Assembly (NCBI RefSeq): GCF_000682735.1
Contig: NZ_AWFD01000011.1
Coordinates: 1 to 32,023, forward strand
Direction: 5' to 3'
Origin: Hyphomonas sp. CY54-11-8
GTDB taxonomy: Bacteria > Pseudomonadota > Alphaproteobacteria > Caulobacterales > Hyphomonadaceae
DNA length: 32,023 nt
Below are positions 9,047 through 16,890 of this stretch, in pieces. Both the position numbers and the translations under genes were made by a program. The first letter of the stretch is position 1. Each line of letters starts with the position of its first letter. The notes under the pieces were generated by a model, which was not told the DNA's origin, searched no databases, and saw nothing but the letters and a program-made list of their open reading frames with translations.

Positions 9047-9119
9047 TTGACTCGTGCGAGTTTTCAGAATCTAAATACAAATATGAGGCCATATTCATTT
9101 TTAAAGATGGCAATTGGGG
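9047..9119 (+). promoter_or_regulatory. Promoter/operator of the TonB receptor gene, sharing a block with the MaoC operon
   Basis: TTGACT (9047-9052) with TCTAAA (9070-9075) at 17 bases is a possible promoter. From 9072 to 9119 the sequence lines up without gaps with 5101-5148 upstream of the MaoC gene. I count 37 of 48 identical bases, and 27 of the first 31. The conserved core TGAGGCCATA(C/T)TCATTTTT includes the imperfect repeat ATGA...TCAT. The alignment ends in the GGGG of the ribosome binding site. Confidence 0.6.
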
Positions 9120-9129
9120 AGTTCTCAAC

Positions 9130-11331
9130 ATGAAGAAACTAATCTGGACAAGCGCCATCGCCATGCTGGCTGCCGGACAACTCGCAGTCGCTCAGGAATC
9201 CCGAGCCAGTACAGCCGAACCTGCCGAACAGACCCGCAGCCTTCAGAAGGTGGTCATCACGGCCCGGAAGCAGCAGGAAACATCGCTGGAAGCCCCCCTT
9301 TCCGTCACCGCTTTCACGTCTGACTCCCTGATCAACGAAGGGATCGGTGACCCGGACGCGCTCGCGCTTCGTACGCCAGGCATGACATACGGCAATTTCG
9401 GGGACTCCAAGCTCTCCCCTACTTCGCTTCGCGGTGTGATTGGCGGGTCTGGCTCAGCCGGCGCAGATCCGGCCGTTGCCTACTATCTTGATGAGGTCTT
9501 TCTCGGACAAGGTGTCGGCGCAGCGGTAGACCTGTTCGATCTGGAACGTGTTGAAGTGCTCCGTGGTCCTCAGGGCACTCTCTTTGGACGGAACGCGATC
9601 GGCGGTGCTGTCAGCTACACGACTGCCCGGCCGACAGACGAATTCGAGGCCCGGCTGGAAGCCGAGGCCGGCAATTATGACTATTACCGTATCGGCGCTG
9701 TCGTTAGCGGGCCGCTGATCAAGGATACCGTGTCCGGGCGCCTGGCGGTCCAGAAAACGGAGCGCGGCGGTCTGTCAGACAATGTCGTGCTGGGGCAGGA
9801 AGTAAATACCGAAGGGGCCTGGTCGGTCCGCGGGCAGCTCCTGTTCAATCTCGGCGCTGAGACTGAATGGTTGCTCACCGCCGACTACAAGGAAATCGAT
9901 CAGGAACCGCTGATCTTTGAAACGCTGAAATATATCGACGGAACCACTTTCGTCTCGGTCCTGGATGCCTTCTCGATCGAACGCAACGCAGATCCGTTTG
10001 ACCGCAAGGTCTACGCAGATCAGCAACCGGTCGAAACCGCGGAGATCTGGGGCGCGTCCTCGACTTTCACGACGACCATCAGCGGCGTCGACATCACCAA
10101 CATCACCTCCTATCGCGAGCACGACTATTTCAACCGTACCGACACTGACCGGTCAGCCCTGAGCTGGCTCTATGATGGAGACCCGGAAACCGCGCAGCGC
10201 TTCTCCAACGAGTTCCGCCTGAACTGGAGTTCCGGCGACCTCGACTGGATCCTGGGGACCTATTATTACGACCAGGAAGCCTCCAATCTCAGCTTCATCG
10301 AAATCGGCTCTGACCTGGCTGACCTGCTCGGCGCTCCGGAGGCCGCTGGCGGACGCTCCGGCTCGGACGCACGCATGGATACACGTTCCATCGCCGCTTT
10401 CGCGTCAATGACATGGAATATCTCCGAGAAACTCGATGTCACCCTGGGTGCCCGGTACACGGATGAAGAAAAGAAGATCAACTATTCACAGTCCGATCCA
10501 TTCGACCTGCTCGGCGGCAACTTCGGCGTTACCGGATCGGACAGCTGGTCGGAAGTAACCCCCACCGCCAATGTGCGCTACCGGTTCACACCGGAAACAA
10601 TCGGGTATGTCACTGTCTCCAGCGGCTTCAAGAGCGGTGGTTACAATGATGCACTGGGTGACGCGAACGGTATCTCCTTTGATCCCGAAACCCTGTGGAA
10701 CTATGAAGCCGGCCTGAAGGGTGAGCTGTTTGATGGCCAGATGCAGGCCAGCCTCGCCGTCTTCTACATGGACTGGACGGATATCCAGATCACCACGGAC
10801 AACCCGAACACGCCGCTTTATGATCCGCAGATCAGCAATGCTGGTGCGGCGCATTCCACCGGGGTTGAACTGGAAGTACTTTCGCGGGTCACCGACTATC
10901 TGACTGTCGGTCTGAACGCTGCTCTGCAGGAAGCCGAGTTCGACGAAGGCATCCTTCCCGACGGCACACCGCTCGACAAGATCCCCTATGCGCCCGACTA
11001 CACATTCAATCTTAATGCGGACTATGAGGCGCCACTGACCCAGTCACTGGACTGGTTCATTGGGGGCTCGGTCCTGGCCAGGGGTGAAAGCTACCTGACG
11101 CAAGACAACCAGTCTGACGGCCGGGTCGACAGCTATGCGCTCTACAATCTCAGTGCCGGTATTGCCGCGAATGACGGGTCCTGGAGGCTCAGCGTCTGGG
11201 GAGAGAACCTTGGCGATGAAGAGGTGAAACAACGCCTGTTTGACCTGTCGGGCACAGATGTCATTGGTCAGAAATTCGTCGTCCTCGGCGACCCGGAGAC
11301 CTATGGTATCCGTCTCGTGGTCCGTTACTAA
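9130..11331 (+). CDS. TonB-dependent outer-membrane receptor
   Basis: This 733-residue receptor imports a large or scarce substrate across the outer membrane using TonB energy. Residues 1-21 are a signal peptide ending in AVA. A TonB-box-like segment is KVVITARKQ (40-48). The plug domain contains VEVLRGPQGTLFGRNAIGGAVSY, and the C-terminal beta-barrel ends in the aromatic residue of LVVRY, as outer-membrane assembly requires. It belongs to the large group of uncharacterised receptors common in Caulobacterales and sphingomonads; an iron role is not indicated. A lipoprotein hydrolase gene follows after 10 bases and is probably co-transcribed. Its promoter shares a block with the MaoC operon. 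Confidence 0.95.
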   Translation: MKKLIWTSAIAMLAAGQLAVAQESRASTAEPAEQTRSLQKVVITARKQQETSLEAPLSVTAFTSDSLINEGIGDPDALALRTPGMTYGNFGDSKLSPTSLRGVIGGSGSAGADPAVAYYLDEVFLGQGVGAAVDLFDLERVEVLRGPQGTLFGRNAIGGAVSYTTARPTDEFEARLEAEAGNYDYYRIGAVVSGPLIKDTVSGRLAVQKTERGGLSDNVVLGQEVNTEGAWSVRGQLLFNLGAETEWLLTADYKEIDQEPLIFETLKYIDGTTFVSVLDAFSIERNADPFDRKVYADQQPVETAEIWGASSTFTTTISGVDITNITSYREHDYFNRTDTDRSALSWLYDGDPETAQRFSNEFRLNWSSGDLDWILGTYYYDQEASNLSFIEIGSDLADLLGAPEAAGGRSGSDARMDTRSIAAFASMTWNISEKLDVTLGARYTDEEKKINYSQSDPFDLLGGNFGVTGSDSWSEVTPTANVRYRFTPETIGYVTVSSGFKSGGYNDALGDANGISFDPETLWNYEAGLKGELFDGQMQASLAVFYMDWTDIQITTDNPNTPLYDPQISNAGAAHSTGVELEVLSRVTDYLTVGLNAALQEAEFDEGILPDGTPLDKIPYAPDYTFNLNADYEAPLTQSLDWFIGGSVLARGESYLTQDNQSDGRVDSYALYNLSAGIAANDGSWRLSVWGENLGDEEVKQRLFDLSGTDVIGQKFVVLGDPETYGIRLVVRY

Positions 11332-11341
11332 GGAGACTATC

Positions 11342-13207
11342 ATGCTGTTCTCTTCCGGTCTTTTGAAACACTCTCTCACAGGTGCCAGCCTGCTCGCATT
11401 GTCGGCCCTTGTGGCCTGCAATCTTCCAGCAGACGTAACGGCACCCACGCACAGTGCTTCTGAAACACAACCGGAGCAGACACCGGCCCGGGCCGACAAG
11501 GCCTATTACCTTCCCATGCGCGACAGTACCAAGATTGCCGTCAATCTCTACTATCCGACGCGCGAAATTCCGACTGAACCCGCTCCGACCATTCTCGTGC
11601 AGACCCGCTACGGCCGGGCCCTCATGATCCAGGCCTATGAGCGATTTCGTGATGACGGTTACGTCATTGCAAGCGTCGACACGCGTGGATCGACTTCCTC
11701 CTTCGGTCCGCGCCGTGTCGATGTCGGGCCGGAAGAGGTCGAAGACATGGATGAGATCATCGCCCATCTGGCGGCTCAGCCATGGTCGAACGGCACCATA
11801 TTCGCGCAAGGGACTTCCTACATGGCGGACACCGCCGATGTTGCGACCAGCCGGCCGGCGCCGGCATTGAAGGGCGCGATCGTTCGCGAAGTGGACTTCG
11901 ATGTCTTCCTGAACCTGTTCTTCCCCGGCGGTGTGGCAAACGACTGGTTTCTTCAGGGATGGGGCGGCGCGACCAAGAACATGGATGAAGGCGTCAACGC
12001 GGATGGCAGCCTGAACTGCCTCGCCCGGGTGGAGGATTGCGCAGCCCTTTGGCCGGTTCTTGATCCTGTCGATGATGACACCGACCTTACCCTGTTACGC
12101 GAAGCTCTCGCCGGCCGAGACCGATGGGCACCAGACGATTATGCGGACCTTGTCTATTTCGACGACAAGGGGCGCAATGGCTACACCTTCTTCGATTCAT
12201 CCCCTTCCTCGCATCTGGAGGGGATCAAAGAGCAGCTAAAGCCTGCGCAGATATGGGGCAGCTGGATGGATGCCGGGACCGCCCGTGCGGCCCTGTCGCG
12301 GTACCTTTCTGCACCAGACGTTCCCATGAATATCTGGATCACGGGCAACGACCATTCCAACGTGACATTTGCTGACCCGCGGTTTCCGGGAGACCTGGAA
12401 CCGAGGCCATCGATCGACGACCAGCATGAAATCATGTCCGGGTTCTACGACCAGATTTCGAATGACGAACCAATAGCGCGGGAGATCAATTACTACGTAC
12501 TCGGAGCTGATACTTTCAAGCAGTCCAGTACGTGGCCACCCATTGGCATAGAGACGACATCGATGTATCTGAGTGCAGACCGCTCGCTGTCAGACGCCCC
12601 CCCAGAGGGAGGTAGCCTTGTCTATGACGTCGACTTTTCCGCAAATACCGGCGAGACGACACGCTGGTCCACTCAGTTCGGTGTGGCACCAGCCTATGCG
12701 GACCGCCGTGACGCTGACGAGAAACTGGTCGTATTCGATAGCGCCCCTCTGGAATCAGCAATGGAACTCGTAGGCGACCCGGTTCTCACCCTGTTTGTAT
12801 CCAGCGCCACGAACGATCCGGTTTTTCACGCTTATCTGGAAGTCGTCCTCCCGGATGGTACGGTCAGTTATGTCACTGAAGGCATCATTCGCGCGATCCA
12901 TCGTGCTCCTGCTGACCCTGCCACTTTGCCTTATGAAATGGGCCCAGCGCCACATTCATTCCGCAAGGAAGACATGTTGCCGGTGACACCGGGCGAGCTG
13001 ATGAAAGTCGAATTTGCGCTAAATCCGGTCGCAGCCCGTCTTAACCCGGGAGAGCGGGTACGTCTGGCGATTGCTGGAACAGATACGGCCTATTTCCGGC
13101 GGTATTCAGAAGGCAAACCGGAAGCGTTCACGATATCTTTTGGGCCACAGACCCCAAGCGCATTGACCCTGCCCCTTCGCCCCTGGTCAGACATTGACAC
13201 GGAATAA
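11342..13207 (+). CDS. CocE/NonD-type (X-Pro dipeptidyl-peptidase S15 fold) hydrolase, lipoprotein
   Basis: This is a secreted alpha/beta hydrolase of 621 residues, anchored as a lipoprotein. The signal peptide ends in the lipobox LVAC with C26. The nucleophile is S159 in QGTSYM, a variant of the family's GxSYxG. D310 (GSWMDAGTA) and H338 (GNDHSNV) complete the likely triad. The last 230 or so residues are the galactose-binding-like C-terminal domain of the family (YLEVVLPDGTVSYVTEGIIRA, NPGERVRLAIAGTD). Known members cleave X-Pro peptides, cocaine-type esters or glutaryl-amides. I chose the ATG at 11342, preceded by AAGGAGA, over an upstream in-frame start inside the receptor gene. Coupling to the receptor suggests it trims the imported compound. 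Confidence 0.9.
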   Translation: MLFSSGLLKHSLTGASLLALSALVACNLPADVTAPTHSASETQPEQTPARADKAYYLPMRDSTKIAVNLYYPTREIPTEPAPTILVQTRYGRALMIQAYERFRDDGYVIASVDTRGSTSSFGPRRVDVGPEEVEDMDEIIAHLAAQPWSNGTIFAQGTSYMADTADVATSRPAPALKGAIVREVDFDVFLNLFFPGGVANDWFLQGWGGATKNMDEGVNADGSLNCLARVEDCAALWPVLDPVDDDTDLTLLREALAGRDRWAPDDYADLVYFDDKGRNGYTFFDSSPSSHLEGIKEQLKPAQIWGSWMDAGTARAALSRYLSAPDVPMNIWITGNDHSNVTFADPRFPGDLEPRPSIDDQHEIMSGFYDQISNDEPIAREINYYVLGADTFKQSSTWPPIGIETTSMYLSADRSLSDAPPEGGSLVYDVDFSANTGETTRWSTQFGVAPAYADRRDADEKLVVFDSAPLESAMELVGDPVLTLFVSSATNDPVFHAYLEVVLPDGTVSYVTEGIIRAIHRAPADPATLPYEMGPAPHSFRKEDMLPVTPGELMKVEFALNPVAARLNPGERVRLAIAGTDTAYFRRYSEGKPEAFTISFGPQTPSALTLPLRPWSDIDTE

Positions 13208-13340
13208 GGAAAGAAGGTGACAAACCGCCAATAACAACCGCGTGTTGCGCGTTGCGGTATGGTCAATTCTACAATGGTCTCAGGCCGGGCGCAGCCTATG
13301 TTGTATTTCCCGCAACAGGAAATCTCGATATACGTATGGG

Positions 13341-14408
13341 ATGAGTGGATCCTGCGGCAGCGACAGAATTGTTTTCGAGATCGGCCAGATCGCACCCATT
13401 CTGACATGGGCAGAAGAGGCTGGCGTTGATCTGGACCGGGTGGCGGGCAAGATCGGTGTTGCCCCTGACGCACTCCGGAACGCGCCACACACGAGGCGGC
13501 CGCTGACCGACTATTTCCGCATTCAGTCCGAAATCGCGAAGTCACTGGACGACCTCACGGCTCAGCTGTCGGAACGGAAGCTCCTCTACCAGAGCGGCAC
13601 CTTCGTGATTTCCCAATTGAAGTCTGCGAGAACCCTGCAGGACCTGATCCGCAGTCTGGCATCCTATTTCAACATGCTGCATGGCGGGAATTATAATCTG
13701 GTTCGTCAAAGCGGTGAAACACTGACCCTCATCCTGGATGACTCGAAATTCCCCTATCGCTTCAGGGATAATGAACCGCTGCTGCACTTCGTCCGGGATG
13801 CCTTGCTGATCAAGGTCTACTGCCTGATAGACAGCCTGACCGGCGGCGTTGCCAGCAAGGCGCTGACCCGCGTGACACTTGTCCGGGGCCGCAAGGACAT
13901 CGAAGACACACTGACATCATTCTGGGAAGTTCCGGTTCAGTACAACAAAACCGTATACGAACTAGTGTTTGACTATCAGGCTGCGTGCCAGCAGATCGCG
14001 CCGGCAACGAATGCAGACCTGAGTACCGATGGAATCTTCTCTCGTGTCATCCACCACCTGGACACGCTTGAGCCGGAGACAGATACGCGCCCCTTCGCCA
14101 TCCGGACTGAAGAGCTGATCTCCGAAGGGTTGGAAACCCAGCAGGCGGTCGCCAGCGCGTTCAGCATCAGCGTGGCCACCCTCAGACGGCGCCTCAGCGA
14201 AGAAGATACCTCCTTCCGGGATCTGGTGCTGAATCACCGTATGGAGCGGGCCAATGCCCTGCTGGCGCGCGGCGCGTCTGTCTCTGAAGTCTCCGAACTG
14301 ATCGGCTATTCCGATGTGCGCGCATTCAACCGGGCATTTAAGAAGATGCGAGGCGTATCGCCAGCGGCTTTTGCCCGGAATGATGCTGCGGTGAACGAAG
14401 GCGCGTGA
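13341..14408 (+). CDS. AraC family transcriptional regulator (OruR-like layout)
   Basis: This 355-residue regulator has an N-terminal effector domain of the AraC 'arabinose-binding' type found in OruR/ArgR-like proteins. It ends in an AraC helix-turn-helix pair at about residues 255-350 (QQAVASAFSISVATLRRRLSEE, then VSEVSELIGYSDVRAFNRAFKK). The open frame reaches back to a GTG at 13242, but the 33 extra residues look non-coding; the ATG at 13341 puts the start just before the conserved domain. No strong ribosome binding site is visible, so the start is uncertain. It lies between two TonB-receptor modules in the same direction, and activating the receptor gene that follows 96 bases later is the most economical role. 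Confidence 0.87.
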   Translation: MSGSCGSDRIVFEIGQIAPILTWAEEAGVDLDRVAGKIGVAPDALRNAPHTRRPLTDYFRIQSEIAKSLDDLTAQLSERKLLYQSGTFVISQLKSARTLQDLIRSLASYFNMLHGGNYNLVRQSGETLTLILDDSKFPYRFRDNEPLLHFVRDALLIKVYCLIDSLTGGVASKALTRVTLVRGRKDIEDTLTSFWEVPVQYNKTVYELVFDYQAACQQIAPATNADLSTDGIFSRVIHHLDTLEPETDTRPFAIRTEELISEGLETQQAVASAFSISVATLRRRLSEEDTSFRDLVLNHRMERANALLARGASVSEVSELIGYSDVRAFNRAFKKMRGVSPAAFARNDAAVNEGA

Positions 14409-14470
14409 GCGAAACTGTTCACTAGCCCTGAGCCGTCCCGTCATCGAAATCCGGATCGTCTTCTGAATAA

Positions 14471-14500
14471 TCCTCCCAAAATAACATACCTGCGGGAGGA
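14471..14500 (+). promoter_or_regulatory. Possible RBS-sequestering hairpin before the second TonB receptor
   Basis: TCCTCCC (14471-14477) is the exact complement of GGGAGGA (14494-14500), which is the ribosome binding site of the receptor gene (start GTG at 14505). The loop is 16 bases and AT-rich. If it folds in the mRNA, translation would be blocked until the stem is opened. Folding and function are inference; the complementarity is directly visible. Confidence 0.5.
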
Positions 14501-14504
14501 CATC

Positions 14505-16799
14505 GTGAAGCAGCAGAAATTCGACACGTTTAAGTTCGGCCTGGTTTCAGCGATTGCGCTGACCGGTGGCCAATATCACGCCATGGCACAAGACGCCGAT
14601 CAGGCGGATGAAAACACCCGGACGCTGGGCCGCGTGACGGTCACGGCACAACGCCGCGAGGAAGACCTCCTCGACGTGCCGCTGTCGGTCACCGCGATCG
14701 GATCGGAGCGACTGGAAGTTACCGGCGCCGTGGACATTACCTCCATCCAGCGCTCGACCCCGAACGCCACGATCGAAGTGGCGCGCGGATCGAACTCGAC
14801 ATTGATCGCCTTCATCCGCGGCGTCGGCCAGCAGGACCCGCTCTGGGGCTTCGAGCCTGGCGTCGGCCTTTACGTCGACGATGTCTACATCGCCCGCCCT
14901 CAGGGCGCGATCCTCGACATTTTCGATGTCGACCGCGTGGAAGTGCTGCGCGGCCCACAAGGGACGCTCTACGGCCGCAATACGATCGGCGGCGCGATCA
15001 AGTATGTGACCAAGCCGCTCGGCAATGAGCCGGACCTGAAGGTGAAAGCCAATCTCGGTAGCTACAGCCAGGCTGATGTGATCGTCTCCGGCTCGACACC
15101 GCTGAGTGATACGTTCGCCGTCGGCGGTGCCATCGCGAAATACACGCGTGACGGCTTCGGCAAGAACCTGAACACCGGCGCTGAGCATTATGACAAGGAC
15201 CTGCTGGCCTATCGCCTAAGCGCCGAGTGGACTCCAAGGGACGATTTCTCGCTCCGCTTCGCCTATGACAAGTCCGAAGACGACTCTAATGCGAAGCACG
15301 GGCACCGCCTCCTTCCGAGTGCAGACGGAACGCTCCCGGTTACCGGCGATGTCTACGACACGCGCGCCGGCATCGGCGATGATAACTCCGTCGAAACCGA
15401 AGGCTACTCGCTGACCGCGCAGTGGGACGTAAACGATATCGTCACGCTGAAATCGATCACGGCCTATCGTGAAGGCTCCACCATCACGCCGATCGATTTC
15501 GATGCCCTGCCGCAGCCGGACTTCGATGTGCCGGCCTACTACAATGACGACCAGTTCTCGCAGGAGTTCCAGCTTCTCTATGATAATGGACCGCTCAGCG
15601 GCGTCGCCGGGATCTACTATCTCGATGGCACAGCGGACGGCGCGTTCGACGTCATTCTCAGCGCCCTCGGCCTGTCGATCTACCAGGCCGGCTCACAGGA
15701 GAAAGAAAACTTCTCCGTCTATGGCGACTTCACCTACGCACTGAACGACCAGTGGAGCGTTTCGCTCGGCGGGCGCTATACCGAAGACAAGACGACGGCG
15801 GATGTGCTTCGCGAAGCCTGGCTTGGTCTCGGCACCGGGTCTTTCGATCCGTCGAACACGACCTCTGTTTTCCTGGTGACCCAGACAGACTATCAGGGCG
15901 TTGAACGCAAGGATGACCAATTCACGCCGCGCGTGTCCGTTTCCTATAAGCCGACGGATGACCTGAACATCTATGCGACCTATGCACAGGGCTTCAAGGC
16001 AGGCGGTTTCGACCCGCGCGCGCGGGAAGATCTGGACCCGACCGGCCTCTCCCGCCAGGGCTTCGGCCCCGAGCAAGTCGACTCCTATGAACTGGGTGTC
16101 AAAGGCTCCTTCTTCGGCGACAGCCTGCTGCTCAATACGGCGGTGTTCTTCGCCGACTATACCGACCAGCAGATCACTGTTCAGAGCGGTGCAGACACCG
16201 ACAATGACGGCATCAACGATACGTTTGTTTCGTCGGTGTTCAACGCCGGTGCGTCTGAATACAAAGGCCTCGAAATCGAAGGCACCTGGTTTGCGACCGA
16301 TAATCTGACCCTGTTTGCAACGCTGGGCTATATTGACGCCGAGATCACCGAAATCCTGTCCGGCGGCACGAACGTCGCCAGCTCCTTCGTGACGCAGAAC
16401 ACGCCGGAGCTGCAGGGCCAGATCTCCGCGAACTATATTCAGGACCTTGGCCCGAACCGTGGTGAGCTATCGCTGACCGGCACGGTATCCGGCCGCGACG
16501 AATATTATCTGTTCAACATCCCGAATGAGGGCTTCCCGGCCGGGCAGAGCGCAATCTTCCCGGGCGGCGGGCCGAAGCTGGATCCGTCAGGCTACTACCT
16601 GTTCGATCTCAGTGCGGTCTGGACGTCGCCGACCGGCAAGTACCGCGTTGGCCTGCATGGCCGGAACCTGACCGATCAGGAATACCGCGTGGCGGCCTAT
16701 AACTTCGTGACGCCGAGCCAGCTTGGGCTCGACTCCGCCTACTCGGCTTTCTACGGGCCGCCGCGCACGTTCACCGTCTCTCTTTCAGCTGACTTCTAA
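14505..16799 (+). CDS. TonB-dependent outer-membrane receptor
   Basis: This 764-residue receptor has a signal peptide ending at about residue 28 (YHAMA), a TonB-box-like segment GRVTVTAQR, and a plug with VEVLRGPQGTLYGRNTIGGAIKY. The barrel ends in SLSADF, with the C-terminal phenylalanine needed for barrel assembly. The start is GTG at 14505 with a very strong GGGAGGA four bases before it. Residues 564-572, DTDNDGIND, form a DxDxDG loop like calcium-binding repeats, in a predicted extracellular stretch. It heads a probable operon with an MFS carrier, an alpha/beta hydrolase and perhaps the acylase. The substrate is unknown; these partners suggest an ester or amide rather than a siderophore. 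Confidence 0.95.
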   Translation: MKQQKFDTFKFGLVSAIALTGGQYHAMAQDADQADENTRTLGRVTVTAQRREEDLLDVPLSVTAIGSERLEVTGAVDITSIQRSTPNATIEVARGSNSTLIAFIRGVGQQDPLWGFEPGVGLYVDDVYIARPQGAILDIFDVDRVEVLRGPQGTLYGRNTIGGAIKYVTKPLGNEPDLKVKANLGSYSQADVIVSGSTPLSDTFAVGGAIAKYTRDGFGKNLNTGAEHYDKDLLAYRLSAEWTPRDDFSLRFAYDKSEDDSNAKHGHRLLPSADGTLPVTGDVYDTRAGIGDDNSVETEGYSLTAQWDVNDIVTLKSITAYREGSTITPIDFDALPQPDFDVPAYYNDDQFSQEFQLLYDNGPLSGVAGIYYLDGTADGAFDVILSALGLSIYQAGSQEKENFSVYGDFTYALNDQWSVSLGGRYTEDKTTADVLREAWLGLGTGSFDPSNTTSVFLVTQTDYQGVERKDDQFTPRVSVSYKPTDDLNIYATYAQGFKAGGFDPRAREDLDPTGLSRQGFGPEQVDSYELGVKGSFFGDSLLLNTAVFFADYTDQQITVQSGADTDNDGINDTFVSSVFNAGASEYKGLEIEGTWFATDNLTLFATLGYIDAEITEILSGGTNVASSFVTQNTPELQGQISANYIQDLGPNRGELSLTGTVSGRDEYYLFNIPNEGFPAGQSAIFPGGGPKLDPSGYYLFDLSAVWTSPTGKYRVGLHGRNLTDQEYRVAAYNFVTPSQLGLDSAYSAFYGPPRTFTVSLSADF

Positions 16800-16816
16800 G
16801 TCAGGCGTGGGGACGG

Positions 16817-16851
16817 CCGGCATGCGGACCACCTCCCGGTCCGCATGCCGG
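16817..16851 (+). terminator. Long perfect hairpin between receptor and MFS genes
   Basis: CCGGCATGCGGACC (16817-16830) pairs with GGTCCGCATGCCGG (16838-16851), 14 base pairs around the 7-base loop ACCTCCC. There is no T-run, so complete termination is doubtful. A partial terminator or an mRNA-stabilising stem that lowers expression of the transporter relative to the receptor is likelier. Confidence 0.7.
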
Positions 16852-16890
16852 ATGCGATTGAAGACCAATCTGTAGCGAAGGATCGGATAA

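Noticed and set aside
11240..11341. Upstream start for the CocE/NonD hydrolase inside the receptor gene
   Set aside because: AAGGAGA before 11342 and the lipoprotein signal that begins there fix the later start.
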